DNA of 64,000 nucleotides from positions 45,691 through 109,690 of IMG/VR virus record IMGVR_UViG_3300042914_003164; one strand, given 5' to 3'. Source of the stretch: a virus. Shown here one piece after another: positions 44,364-52,260 of the stretch. The translations under genes were made by a program, and so were the position numbers. Below the pieces are notes generated by a model. That model was not told the origin of the DNA. It did not search any database and saw nothing but the letters and a program-made list of their open reading frames with translations. Numbering within the stretch: the stretch's first letter is position 1; the number at the start of each line of letters is the position of its first letter.

Positions 44364-44636
44364 ATGCTTGAAGACTTTCGCGACATGCTCAACGAGACTG
44401 AAGGTCGGATTTTCTTAGTAATCGCCTTAGTCGCAATCGCAATAATGACATTTGCTGTGGCCGGAGCACTTGAAGAAGGAAAGCAATGGCAGCAATTTGC
44501 CGCTGACCATGATTGCGTCAAGGTTGAACAAATAAAAGGCAACGTTTTAATTGGTATGGGAACAGTTGTGACTACGACAGTGGAACCTGACAAGATCGGC
44601 TGGCGCTGCAATGATGGCGTCACTTACTGGCGCTGA
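44364..44636 (+). CDS. Small single-span protein with paired-Cys outer domain
   Basis: 90 residues: one N-terminal membrane span (residues about 16-34), then WQQFAADHDCVKV ... RCNDGVTYWR, a small domain with two Cys seen in many phages and plasmids. Topology suggests the Cys pair faces the periplasm. Role unknown. Confidence 0.65.
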   Translation: MLEDFRDMLNETEGRIFLVIALVAIAIMTFAVAGALEEGKQWQQFAADHDCVKVEQIKGNVLIGMGTVVTTTVEPDKIGWRCNDGVTYWR

Positions 44637-44724
44637 TCAAATCCCGGCTCATCACACTCCGAAGGCCCGCGCACCGGACAACACTCCCCAACCCTCCCAG
44701 CGACCACCACTTCCCTACTTCAAA

Positions 44725-45321
44725 ATGACAAATCAACTATCTGACCACGAAGATCACTTCATGCGCATTGCGCACGCTAGGCCATTTACGGACTTGCAGC
44801 TCAACATTGCCCAGATTCTTGCACGCGGGCTTGAAGGGTTGCCTGAAAATGATGGCAGCCGGGATTGGATGGAAAACGTTGTAGGCATCTGCCTAGAGGC
44901 CATTGCTGAGGCTGTCCAGCCCGAGCCGGAGGGGGTGGGGGTGACGGATTTCAAAGAGGAGTTGATGGCCGCCTGGGACAAAGCGATCTTGCTGCCTCGA
45001 ACGGGAAGGCTGGCGGAATACAGAGCTTGGCTTGCTCACGTACTGGCTCTTGTGTGGGCCGTTGGGCGTCGCCCCACCACCAAGCCGGTGCCGGTGAGCG
45101 AGCGGCTGCCGGGGCGGGAGGATTGCGCACCGTGGCCAGGCGAACCGGATGCGACACATTGGGCCTGGGCTGGAAAGTGTGTTGACGGTGGCTGGGAGTG
45201 GTCTCAGCTCAGCATGTTGGGCCTGGGATCAAACACCTTGGGCCGCATCATTGCTGGCGGTGGATGGACTCACTGGCTCCCCCACCACGCCCTGCCGGTG
45301 CCCGGCGCGGAGGTGGGGTGA
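44725..45321 (+). CDS. DUF551-type domain protein
   Basis: 198 residues from ATG 44725. Residues 1-130 are helical; the C-terminal part VPVSERLPGREDCAPW ... WEWSQL ... WTHWLPHHALPVPG matches DUF551 (W..VSERLP ... THW.P). A Pro/Glu hinge (QPEPEGVGV) also occurs in other genes of this region. TGATG-coupled to the next gene. Confidence 0.6.
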   Translation: MTNQLSDHEDHFMRIAHARPFTDLQLNIAQILARGLEGLPENDGSRDWMENVVGICLEAIAEAVQPEPEGVGVTDFKEELMAAWDKAILLPRTGRLAEYRAWLAHVLALVWAVGRRPTTKPVPVSERLPGREDCAPWPGEPDATHWAWAGKCVDGGWEWSQLSMLGLGSNTLGRIIAGGGWTHWLPHHALPVPGAEVG

Positions 45322-45656
45322 TGACGGCTCTCCGTTACACGCCAGACAGAAACCATCCCTACTGGTGTTACTCCCCCGAGGGCGACGGATTCACATTCTG
45401 GGCTACAGCTAAAGAGCGTGACGACTATGCCGAGCAGGAAATACGCACATACCTGGACGACAGTGAATGGTCTGAGGAAGTAGAAGGTGTCATGGCGGGC
45501 GTCGTCACTGATGTTGCGACTGCAGTTGATATTCAGCGACCGGCTGGAGAAATTGACGAGGAAGGCTACGACGAAAGCGACGAGGGGCCATGGGAAGACA
45601 AAGACCAGATCAGGTGCAACTACCAACTCAGGCCATTGACCGAATCTCAACCATGA
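45321..45656 (+). CDS. Acidic small protein
   Basis: 111 residues, very acidic (Asp/Glu-rich), with an aromatic N-terminal segment (YTPDRNHPYWCYSPEGDGF). Acidic proteins of this size in phages are sometimes DNA mimics, but nothing here proves that. Overlaps the next gene by ATGA. Confidence 0.55.
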   Translation: MTALRYTPDRNHPYWCYSPEGDGFTFWATAKERDDYAEQEIRTYLDDSEWSEEVEGVMAGVVTDVATAVDIQRPAGEIDEEGYDESDEGPWEDKDQIRCNYQLRPLTESQP

Positions 45657-45850
45657 CCACCCCACCCCCACCCCTATCCCCAGCATTGGAAGAACTGCAA
45701 GCGGCAGCAAGGCCGCTCATGGATTACCTGAAGAAGCGACATCATCCGCACCTCAAAGCAATCGTTGATAGCGATAGCGCGGAAATTGTTGAAGGCATCG
45801 CGTGCGTGCGTGCCCTCGCCACCGAGCTGCGGCAGGAGGGGCGGGAGTGA
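45653..45850 (+). CDS. Small helical protein
   Basis: 65 residues: Pro-rich start, SPALEELQAAARPLMDYL helix and an ALATELRQE ending shared in style with the AVLDA family (43216, 55962). GTGA-coupled to the next gene. Function unknown. Confidence 0.5.
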   Translation: MTTPPPPLSPALEELQAAARPLMDYLKKRHHPHLKAIVDSDSAEIVEGIACVRALATELRQEGRE

Positions 45851-46062
45851 GCGCTATCTATCACAGGATCAGGTATATGTCCCCGTCATCGGAGTCTTTT
45901 GAGTCTGTGCGCGAGGCCGTGTGTGCAGCCCTGTGGGAGTCCGCTAACTGCTACGCTTCTCCCAGGAAAATCACGCAAAACAGACAAACCCTATGGGATT
46001 CAGAATTGCAAGACTTGGATGATTTTGCGGAATCTATTGGCGTCAACCCAGACCTTTACTAG
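45847..46062 (+). CDS. Hypothetical protein
   Basis: 71 residues from GTG 45847 (an in-frame ATG at 45877 is possible). Helical, with a Ser-rich start and an acidic end (DLDDFAESIG). Not recognised. Confidence 0.45.
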   Translation: MSAIYHRIRYMSPSSESFESVREAVCAALWESANCYASPRKITQNRQTLWDSELQDLDDFAESIGVNPDLY

Positions 46063-46068
46063 GCATGG

Positions 46069-46386
46069 GTGCCCGAGCCTAAAAACAACCACAAATATAG
46101 GCTTATGGCTGGATTTCAAGATCAGTATTTACAGCGCCCGCCCGAGCAGGACCCCAGAATCGCAGAACTGGCTGAGCGCTACCATCACGAAACCGAAGCC
46201 TATGATCGCACTGTTTGCAGTGGACCGATCTTGCACGGCCTGGTAATGCCAGCCAATGGCCGCGAATTTGTGCTTATCAACAAAAACGCTCGTCTCGTTC
46301 TCCGACAGGTCTTGGCCGAGGCCGCTCAAGCGGGTATTCCCCGACTGGACATGCAACGCGCTATCAGCAGGCATGTCAACCGCTAG
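46069..46386 (+). CDS. Hypothetical protein
   Basis: 105 residues from GTG 46069; ATG 46105 is an equally good start. Two helical stretches, one ending RLVLRQVLAEAAQAGIPRLD. Not recognised. Confidence 0.5.
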   Translation: MPEPKNNHKYRLMAGFQDQYLQRPPEQDPRIAELAERYHHETEAYDRTVCSGPILHGLVMPANGREFVLINKNARLVLRQVLAEAAQAGIPRLDMQRAISRHVNR

Positions 46387-46435
46387 ACAGCGACACTGAA
46401 GATCGAGTAACATCAATGTTCGCCCACGAAACTCC

Positions 46436-46675
46436 GTGAATCCCTCCGCTTTCTTTGCAGCTCTCGCGGTTTGCGCCATTGCCCGAGCCCATCTCGCAGG
46501 AGATGAGGCGAGCAAGCTTCGTAACGCTGGCAACCTTGTCGCCACAGATGTTGCTATGCGCCGGTACTGGCGGGAGGAGGCGGCTGCCGCCACTTTGCTG
46601 GGCCAGCCCTGGCCCGAGGCCGAACGCCTAGGGGATCGCCTAATTCCCGTGGAGGGCGGGTGTTATGCCTTCTGA
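46436..46675 (+). CDS. ARAHL-family small protein, copy 2
   Basis: 79 residues, GTG start. FAALAVCAIARAHLAGDEAS ... YWREEAAAATLLGQPWPEAERLG matches the gene at 43461. The C-terminus differs. Paralogy shows duplication inside the region. Confidence 0.6.
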   Translation: MNPSAFFAALAVCAIARAHLAGDEASKLRNAGNLVATDVAMRRYWREEAAAATLLGQPWPEAERLGDRLIPVEGGCYAF

Positions 46676-46747
46676 TAACTGTCTCAGTCTGTTGCAGTAG
46701 ATTATTGCAGTCTGTCAATTTTTGCTTCTAGCCAAGCAGTTGCTTCC

Positions 46748-47488
46748 ATGCTCAACAAAAAAGACCCATACTATGGGGCTCTGCTCATAGAAGAGGCGAA
46801 GCTTCATCTTGGTACTGTTATGGCGGGCCAAGACTCGGAGCCGTTTTTTTCTGCAATGCTTCAAATTGTTGAAGATCGAATTTATCTTAAATACACAACA
46901 CTCCGAAACAAAGAAGTAGAACTCAAAGGCATCAAAGACTTTTTGCAAAGCGTTTACTATGGCCTTGGCATTAAAGACATGGAAACGTTCTTGTGCAATG
47001 TTGTCAAGTCTGCCTTAAAGGAAAGGTCAAGAAATAAATACGCCCATAGATTTATTGAATGGCTCAGGGATCAGGATCCCTCTTTTCAGTTTCCCGACTC
47101 TTACTTTGAGTTTAGGCGTGTAATGAGAATGATATATTACAACAAGCAAATGCCAAGACCGAAAAAGGGGCTTGCCTACAAAACGGCTAGATTCCTTTAC
47201 AATCAAGATCCAGAGATTCTGCAGCACATAGGCTACGGTAGAAGATACCTTACCGTTGAAAGCTGCTACTACGGAGAGGGCTACGAGGAAAAGCGCAAAA
47301 CCCTTAAGCCTATCAAGCTTTACCAAAATCCAACGCTGCACCAGCTTGAAGAAGTCGCAGAAGCGCTTTTCGGGAGGTTTGGCCATTTCAAAGCGGAGCG
47401 CCTCGCTGCTATGCTGACTGAGCGCTGCGAGCTTTCTAAGGCGCTAAAACAAAGTCAAGAGGATGAACAACTTGCAGACGGCAACTAG
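46748..47488 (+). CDS. Conserved-looking protein ahead of the RuvC-like gene
   Basis: 246 residues. Helical, basic, Tyr-rich in the middle; no signal peptide or motif recognised. It overlaps the resolvase gene by 26 bases, so the two are translated together. A direct repeat CAGTCTGT (46685 and 46708) lies in the 72-base leader and could be a regulatory site. Confidence 0.65.
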   Translation: MLNKKDPYYGALLIEEAKLHLGTVMAGQDSEPFFSAMLQIVEDRIYLKYTTLRNKEVELKGIKDFLQSVYYGLGIKDMETFLCNVVKSALKERSRNKYAHRFIEWLRDQDPSFQFPDSYFEFRRVMRMIYYNKQMPRPKKGLAYKTARFLYNQDPEILQHIGYGRRYLTVESCYYGEGYEEKRKTLKPIKLYQNPTLHQLEEVAEALFGRFGHFKAERLAAMLTERCELSKALKQSQEDEQLADGN

Positions 47489-47969
47489 ATCAATCGGTGT
47501 TGACCCTGGTGTTTCCGGTGCAATAGCGATACTGGAAGGCGACAGGCTGATCCATGTATTCGATATGCCTGTTGTCGAAACAATGTCAGGAAAAAAGAAA
47601 AAGCGCAGGATCTCACCTGAAATACTGGTGGCAGAGCTTAAGCAGTATGTAGATGGTGTTAAAACAGTTTACATTGAAGATGTTCATGCAATGCCCGGTC
47701 AAGGCGTAACGTCGATGTTCTCTTTTGGTGAGGCTGCGGGGCTGGCGAGAGGCGTTATGGCTGGCCTCGGCCTTCCCGTCCAGATGGTTTCCCCTACCCA
47801 CTGGAAGCGTGGTCTTCGCCTTCCTCAGGGCAAGGATGCCTCTCGCGCTATGGCCGCCCGACTCTGGCCGCTGGAGGCCGCCCACTTTTGCCGAGTGCGT
47901 GATGATGGCCGCGCCGAGGCGGCCCTTATAGCTCTCTGGGGCATGACCAGTGCCAGGTCGGCCAGCTGA
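47463..47969 (+). CDS. RuvC-like Holliday junction resolvase
   Basis: 168 residues, RNase H fold. GVDPGVSGAIAI (D14), VYIEDVHAMPGQG (E72) and the C-terminal RDDGRAEAALIAL (D148/D149, E153) give the acidic metal site of RuvC. Resolves branched DNA made during replication and recombination and supplies linear genomes for packaging. No PTS-type targeting is needed. Part of a two-gene unit with the gene at 46748. Confidence 0.9.
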   Translation: MNNLQTATRSIGVDPGVSGAIAILEGDRLIHVFDMPVVETMSGKKKKRRISPEILVAELKQYVDGVKTVYIEDVHAMPGQGVTSMFSFGEAAGLARGVMAGLGLPVQMVSPTHWKRGLRLPQGKDASRAMAARLWPLEAAHFCRVRDDGRAEAALIALWGMTSARSAS

Positions 47970-48013
47970 ACACCTGGCTGCCTGATCCGTTGCAGAAAAA
48001 TGGTCCGATCCCC

Positions 48014-48042
48014 TTGCGTTTGGGCGACCTACAGGCTATGAT
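48014..48042 (+). promoter_or_regulatory. Promoter of the cyAbrB gene
   Basis: TTGCGT (48014-48019), 17-base spacer, TATGAT (48037-48042). A GGC precedes the -10. Confidence 0.75.
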
Positions 48043-48068
48043 TTCTTGGTCGTCAACGATTTTCCACG

Positions 48069-48638
48069 TTGCCCCGCCCCAAAAGGACAGCCAGCGAGGC
48101 TGTCGAAACCCAACCCCCTACAACTGATACCACCGCTCAAATGACCGAAGCCACCGCCGAAAAGAAAGTGTCCGCTACCACCAGCAAGAAGGGCACCCCC
48201 GTCGAACCCGCAGAAGTTCTGCGCATTGCCTCTGAAATGGAGGGTCAGCCCGCAGACGTGGTAGCCAAGGAATGTGGCTATTACACTGAAACGACCAATA
48301 ACGCCACTGGCGAAGTTGAAGTTCGTGTAACCGCTGCTGATACCTCGGCCTTTCTTGCCGCTCTGCTGTCGGCCAAGGGTGTGAACCTGGCTCCCCCGGT
48401 TCGCGCAGCCCGTCGCTCCAACCGCTCGCCCATCGTCAAGATCGGCAAGACCGGCACCATCGTTGTTGGCGGTCGTCACGCCACCGTGGCCGGTTTTGAG
48501 TTCGGTGAAGGTGTTGACAGCCGCGTGCGTATCGAGTCCGAAAAGGGCAAGATCACCATTTTTGCCGCCACTCCTGACGAGTATGCGGCTGATGATGCCG
48601 AGCCCGCTGCTACCGAGGAAGACGACCTGGATCTCTGA
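48069..48638 (+). CDS. cyAbrB-type transcriptional regulator
   Basis: 189 residues from a TTG at 48069; the next ATG (48141) would drop the first 24. After a low-complexity start, residues about 45-110 match the cyAbrB core (AKECGYYTETTNN ... FLAALLSAKGVNL), followed by the C-terminal DNA-binding part (VKIGKTGTIVVGGRHATVAGF ... VRIESEKGKITIF). These cyanobacterial AbrB-like proteins bind host promoters and control carbon and nitrogen genes. The acidic tail (EEDDLDL) is an addition. Own promoter and terminator: an independent unit. Function in a phage would be host reprogramming or autoregulation. Confidence 0.8.
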   Translation: MPRPKRTASEAVETQPPTTDTTAQMTEATAEKKVSATTSKKGTPVEPAEVLRIASEMEGQPADVVAKECGYYTETTNNATGEVEVRVTAADTSAFLAALLSAKGVNLAPPVRAARRSNRSPIVKIGKTGTIVVGGRHATVAGFEFGEGVDSRVRIESEKGKITIFAATPDEYAADDAEPAATEEDDLDL

Positions 48639-48660
48639 TCCATTCCTGCATCCAGCAAAC

Positions 48661-48690
48661 AAAAGCGCCCTGGGAAACCGGGGCTTTTTT
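48661..48690 (+). terminator. Intrinsic terminator after cyAbrB
   Basis: Stem built on GCCCTGG/CCGGGGC with a GAAA loop and a run of six T; the outer AAAA/TTTT may extend it past a two-base bulge. The MazG-like gene starts nine bases later. Confidence 0.85.
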
Positions 48691-48698
48691 ATTTACCA

Positions 48699-49121
48699 AT
48701 GTCACACATTCAACAGGCCAAAGAGTTTCGCATTGTTTTCGGCCATCCAAATGTTCCGGGCAGGGAAAAACGATTTCCTGTGGACTTGGAAGAGAAGCTA
48801 AGGATGCAACTCTCGCTCGTCAAAGAGGAGGGTGACGAGTTCAACGAAGCGCTTGAGGAGTGGCTTTCGATTTCAAAGTTCTCTACCGAAGATGCTGCCG
48901 CGTTTGCCAAGAAACACGTTCTCAAGGAGCTTGCTGACCTGACATACGTTTGCTACCAGATGGCAGCCTTTCTCAGTGTTGATCTTGATGTTGCGCTGGA
49001 TCGTGTACATCAGTCAAATATGAGCAAGCTTGGCGAAGACGGCAAACCGATTTACAGGGCAGATGGCAAAGTGTTGAAAGGTCCTTTTTACAAAAAGCCG
49101 CATCTTGGGGATCTTATTTAG
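48699..49121 (+). CDS. MazG-like NTP pyrophosphohydrolase
   Basis: 140 residues, all-alpha. EEGDEFNEALEE supplies the ExxE metal site and KELADLTYVCYQ the following ExxD; MSKLGEDGKPIYRADGKVLKGPFYK is a C-terminal extension common to phage MazG-like proteins. Hydrolyses nucleoside triphosphates, possibly also (p)ppGpp in the host. The stop overlaps a convergent leftward gene by two bases. Confidence 0.85.
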   Translation: MSHIQQAKEFRIVFGHPNVPGREKRFPVDLEEKLRMQLSLVKEEGDEFNEALEEWLSISKFSTEDAAAFAKKHVLKELADLTYVCYQMAAFLSVDLDVALDRVHQSNMSKLGEDGKPIYRADGKVLKGPFYKKPHLGDLI

Positions 49122-49405
49122 GCTTGCTGGGCTGAGGGTTGCGCCTCAGCTTTGAACTCCCTTCCCTCTAGCCCAGTTTTTTCCATTTGGACCTTCCTTA
49201 CTTTTATCAAGAAAGCTGCACTGTCGGCCATTTCCAGCTCCTTCGTTATCTCAGCGATGCACTCTTTGTCAATGCTTGCCGCTGTTACGCCAAGAAGGTC
49301 AAGCAACTCCTTGAGGCACTTGGCACACACAGCCGCCGATTTTACGGCTTTTCTGTGAGCTTCGGAAATTGCCTGACTCTCTGCTTGACTGAGTGGTAGT
49401 TTCAT
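49118..49405 (-). CDS. Leftward helical protein
   Basis: 95 residues from the ATG at 49403-49405 (MKLPLSQAESQ); helical, ending in an Ala/Gln-rich tail with two Cys in the middle (VCAKC). Its frame extends upstream but that part reads poorly. Partner of the next leftward gene, overlapping it. Function unknown. Confidence 0.5.
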   Translation of the reverse strand: MKLPLSQAESQAISEAHRKAVKSAAVCAKCLKELLDLLGVTAASIDKECIAEITKELEMADSAAFLIKVRKVQMEKTGLEGREFKAEAQPSAQQA

Positions 49406-49559
49406 TGGCTTTCTGGATGGTGATCTGGGTCCAGTCTGGGTACTGCTTCTCAAGGTGCCTGAGCGCAGCCGCATTCCCCCCGACCCACCCATGTAGGGCG
49501 CCAATGACCGGGATGGCTGAATCCCGAGTAACTAGGAATCGGTAGGAGACTGGTTCCAT
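49299..49559 (-). CDS. Leftward small protein
   Basis: 86 residues from the ATG at 49557-49559. YRFLVTRDSAIPVIGALHGWVGG and YPDWTQITIQK look like a real fold; the last 30 residues are low quality and overlap the following gene in another frame, so the true C-terminus may be shorter through an indel. Function unknown. Confidence 0.45.
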   Translation of the reverse strand: MEPVSYRFLVTRDSAIPVIGALHGWVGGNAAALRHLEKQYPDWTQITIQKANETTTQSSRESGNFRSSQKSRKIGGCVCQVPQGVA

Positions 49560-49595
49560 CCGACTACTATATCGACTAAGCTCAATTTTCGCAAC

Positions 49596-50090
49596 ATGGC
49601 GAGGACGGTCAAGGGGAAAACCAGATTTCCGTTCAAGATCACCCTTGTCCCCGTTGATCGGCCACAGCCGAAGCCGCCCTGGATCGGCACGCATCAGTGG
49701 AAACATCGAGCAATCTATAACATCAAGATGAAGCTTTCGATTCAGGTTGAAAAGGCATCAAATCGAGCTGGCTGGTGTTGGTATAAATTTTATTCCGTGC
49801 GAGGGTATGGCGCTCCTGGCAGGCTTGAGTTTTTATGTCCGTATTCCGGCATGGTCGCAAAAACTATCTATCAAGAGGAGGCTGCTTCTTTCAGGAGGTA
49901 CTGGTCAAACTGCGCAAAAAAGTCCCAAGAAATACTTGATTGGCTAGAAACTATTGACCCGTCAACTTACACAGTTCAGCTGAACGTTTTTCTTCTTAGG
50001 GCGATTGTTGTTACCTATGGAATTAGAGAAATAAAAAATTACGAGCAAAGCAATCCATTTCAGAGAGCAAAGCCATGGCAAGAGCTGTAA
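49596..50090 (+). CDS. Hypothetical protein
   Basis: 164 residues from ATG 49596, divergent from the leftward gene at 49559. Basic N-terminus (MARTVKGKTRF), then a WCWYKFYSVRGYG strand region and EFLCPYSGM, a Cys-Pro-Tyr-Ser segment also present in the next gene, which may be a diverged paralog. Overlaps the next gene by 16 bases. Confidence 0.55.
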   Translation: MARTVKGKTRFPFKITLVPVDRPQPKPPWIGTHQWKHRAIYNIKMKLSIQVEKASNRAGWCWYKFYSVRGYGAPGRLEFLCPYSGMVAKTIYQEEAASFRRYWSNCAKKSQEILDWLETIDPSTYTVQLNVFLLRAIVVTYGIREIKNYEQSNPFQRAKPWQEL

Positions 50091-50614
50091 AGTATCACGA
50101 AAAAAAAACAAAAGGCGGCTGGCCAATGTTTACCAGTTCGCAAACTGATAACAGGTTTGCTCTCTGCAAAAAAGCTTTATGCCCAGACAGGAGTTTGCTT
50201 GTCAGATTCAAAGATTGCTATCAATCTGAAGAGCATATTCAAGAATTTTGCAGACTGAAATTCCTGTCAGAAGAATACTTTGAGTACAATGTTCGGGACC
50301 TTAAGCTACTGCCTTGGGGTGGAAGCTACAAAGTCTATAAGTTTGCCCTTGAGGGTGCATTCTATCCCTTTGTAAGGTGTGTTCAAAAAACTAGGCCACT
50401 TGATACTGGGATTATCTGGATTGGCACCAAACACGAGTATCCAAGGATCTGGGTTGACAATAGTGTTGCCAACTGGCTTTGTCCGTACTCTCGTGGCGGC
50501 CATGTAATGACTGAGCCGTTTGAACCTCTCTACAAAGTTCTTGACAATTGGGCCAGGCTTTCTGATCGGCGTTTTTTCCCGTTCCTCAACCTGCCCCCCG
50601 TCCCAGGCCTATAA
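50075..50614 (+). CDS. Hypothetical protein, possible paralog of the previous gene
   Basis: 179 residues. Lys-rich start, then alpha/beta with NWLCPYSRGG near residue 130, resembling the previous protein. Seven Cys over the whole length. Function unknown. Confidence 0.55.
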   Translation: MARAVKYHEKKTKGGWPMFTSSQTDNRFALCKKALCPDRSLLVRFKDCYQSEEHIQEFCRLKFLSEEYFEYNVRDLKLLPWGGSYKVYKFALEGAFYPFVRCVQKTRPLDTGIIWIGTKHEYPRIWVDNSVANWLCPYSRGGHVMTEPFEPLYKVLDNWARLSDRRFFPFLNLPPVPGL

Positions 50615-50632
50615 AACGGATTTCCCTCATAA

Positions 50633-51193
50633 ATGGCGCTGGACTCGCCATGTGGTGATTTCTCTGGTAGTATGGGGAGGTCTTTCAAGGACGCCATGGA
50701 TCAAGAAAAACCGCAGGGCAAAATTTTCTGCCGCCATGAGCTGGCGAGAACTACTCCAGTCCCTAAGACGCTTCACGAGCGGATGATGCTCGAAGCGGAG
50801 CCGATCATTCAGCACAACTGGACTGATGTTGCGATTCACGACAAAAACAGACTCAAGCGTGTCAAAAACAACCACGTCATGATGTGGATGGTGAACGAAA
50901 CGGGTTCCTATTTGAGCCCTATGTATTGCAACATCTTGGACAAGAAAAACTGGACATCAAGCCCGATGGCCGCTCTTGCCCCTGTTCAGATTTTCATGAA
51001 CAAATTGCAACATCAAATGTTTGCAGTTGGGGCAAAAGCGGCTGAGCAGTACAAGCCCCGTTGCTACCTCGTCATCAAAAAAGATGACACTGACGGAGGT
51101 GAGATCATCTCAGTCAACTTTGAAGAGTTTGCGTCTTTTTGCACTATTGGCCTATTTCAATGGACACTCAGGGGGTTCCAACCATGCAAGTAA
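50633..51193 (+). CDS. Hypothetical protein
   Basis: 186 residues from ATG 50633; an internal ATG at 50672 gives a cleaner start (MGRSFKDAMDQEKPQ). Mixed alpha/beta with a Trp/Met-rich centre. Overlaps the next gene by ten bases. Not recognised. Confidence 0.55.
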   Translation: MALDSPCGDFSGSMGRSFKDAMDQEKPQGKIFCRHELARTTPVPKTLHERMMLEAEPIIQHNWTDVAIHDKNRLKRVKNNHVMMWMVNETGSYLSPMYCNILDKKNWTSSPMAALAPVQIFMNKLQHQMFAVGAKAAEQYKPRCYLVIKKDDTDGGEIISVNFEEFASFCTIGLFQWTLRGFQPCK

Positions 51194-51537
51194 CTGATCT
51201 TCACCCAGCTGAAATCGCTGAATGTATTGCCTGCGTTTGCAGTGTGTATGCAAAAGAACATGCCAGGATTGAGCGGTGCAAGAGACTGGGCCTGCTGCTG
51301 AGGTTTTTGCGAATCCCAGCCTATAAAGGGTTTTTTGACGCTGCCAGCAAGGGCTATGCAGATCAGGCCATTAGACGGGATTTGATTACGCACATGCTCA
51401 ATGCCTATCAAGTCGGAGACAACGAAACATTCTTTTACCTTGAGCACTATTTTGCGCCAGGGTCGCCAATCCTGAAATTAAAGTCTGGTTGGATGGCAAA
51501 CCTCCAGAAAACCACCAAATTCACGCCAGCACAATGA
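51184..51537 (+). CDS. Hypothetical protein
   Basis: 117 residues from ATG 51184, overlapping the upstream stop. N-terminal helix with three Cys (AECIACVCSVYA), basic middle. The next gene starts within its stop (ATGA). Confidence 0.5.
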   Translation: MQVTDLHPAEIAECIACVCSVYAKEHARIERCKRLGLLLRFLRIPAYKGFFDAASKGYADQAIRRDLITHMLNAYQVGDNETFFYLEHYFAPGSPILKLKSGWMANLQKTTKFTPAQ

Positions 51538-51821
51538 AACCACTTTCTCTTTTTGCTTCATCCTGCCTCCTTGGTTTACTGTTTCAGCCATTGTCAGCAA
51601 AAACCTCTCAATTGATTCCAGCGGTGTTTGCCCCTGCTTTTTGCGCGTCAATGGAAGCTGGCAATAGCAACGACGAGTCAATTCGCTTTGCCGTGAGAAT
51701 GTCTATTGACACAACAAAGCCACCGGCCTTCAAAGTTGGTGACACGTCACTTGATGTTCGCGCTTCTGTGTATGAAGCTCAGCGGCAATGCCCCAAATAC
51801 TTTGAAAAGGGGTGGCAATGA
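51534..51821 (+). CDS. Exported small protein
   Basis: 95 residues. MKPLSLFASSCLLGLLFQPLSA is a typical Sec signal peptide with cleavage after SA (A22 or so). The mature part has three Cys and is acidic to neutral. It would act in the periplasm or outside; a role at the cell envelope is likely but undefined. Confidence 0.6.
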   Translation: MKPLSLFASSCLLGLLFQPLSAKTSQLIPAVFAPAFCASMEAGNSNDESIRFAVRMSIDTTKPPAFKVGDTSLDVRASVYEAQRQCPKYFEKGWQ

Positions 51822-51997
51822 AATTCCCTCCTGCATGGCAGCAAAACTGTGGCAATTGCTACTACAAGCGCTCTGCCACTGAAGGGGCGAATAGTGTCAG
51901 CTTGTGCTGTCGCTACGCCCCAAGGCCGGGAGACCTGTATCCAGTTCACACTCCGGCTATCAACTGGTGCGGCGAATGGGCTCCAGCCAACCAGTAG
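51818..51997 (+). CDS. Cysteine-rich small protein
   Basis: 59 residues from ATG 51818 (ATGA). CGNCYYKR ... CCRYAPRPGD ... WCGEW gives a compact Cys/Trp-rich domain, probably metal-binding, of a kind seen in other phages. Function unknown. Confidence 0.6.
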   Translation: MKFPPAWQQNCGNCYYKRSATEGANSVSLCCRYAPRPGDLYPVHTPAINWCGEWAPANQ

Positions 51998-52086
51998 ACA
52001 AATTTCTGGCCAGCCCTTGACAAGCAAGCCAACCCACCCTTAAAATCAAAAAAGCTACAAACCGTTCATCTCGTTACCCCCGCACG

Positions 52087-52260
52087 ATGGCACCCCGAAA
52101 ATTTCCGCTTGTTGACAATATGCAAGCGTATGGCGGCAACTTTGTCAGCAAGCTGGCAGAAGCTATGGTCGCGGCTGATCCCGTCAACTTTGACAGGCTG
52201 TGCGCCGCTTTCCCTGAAGTTGTCGAAAAGTACACAACTGTCGGAGGCCATGACAAGTGA
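52087..52260 (+). CDS. Small helical protein
   Basis: 57 residues, MAPRKFPLVDNMQAYGGN start, then one helix (FVSKLAEAMVAADPVNF) and a short tail; GTGA-coupled to the next gene. Not recognised. Confidence 0.5.
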   Translation: MAPRKFPLVDNMQAYGGNFVSKLAEAMVAADPVNFDRLCAAFPEVVEKYTTVGGHDK

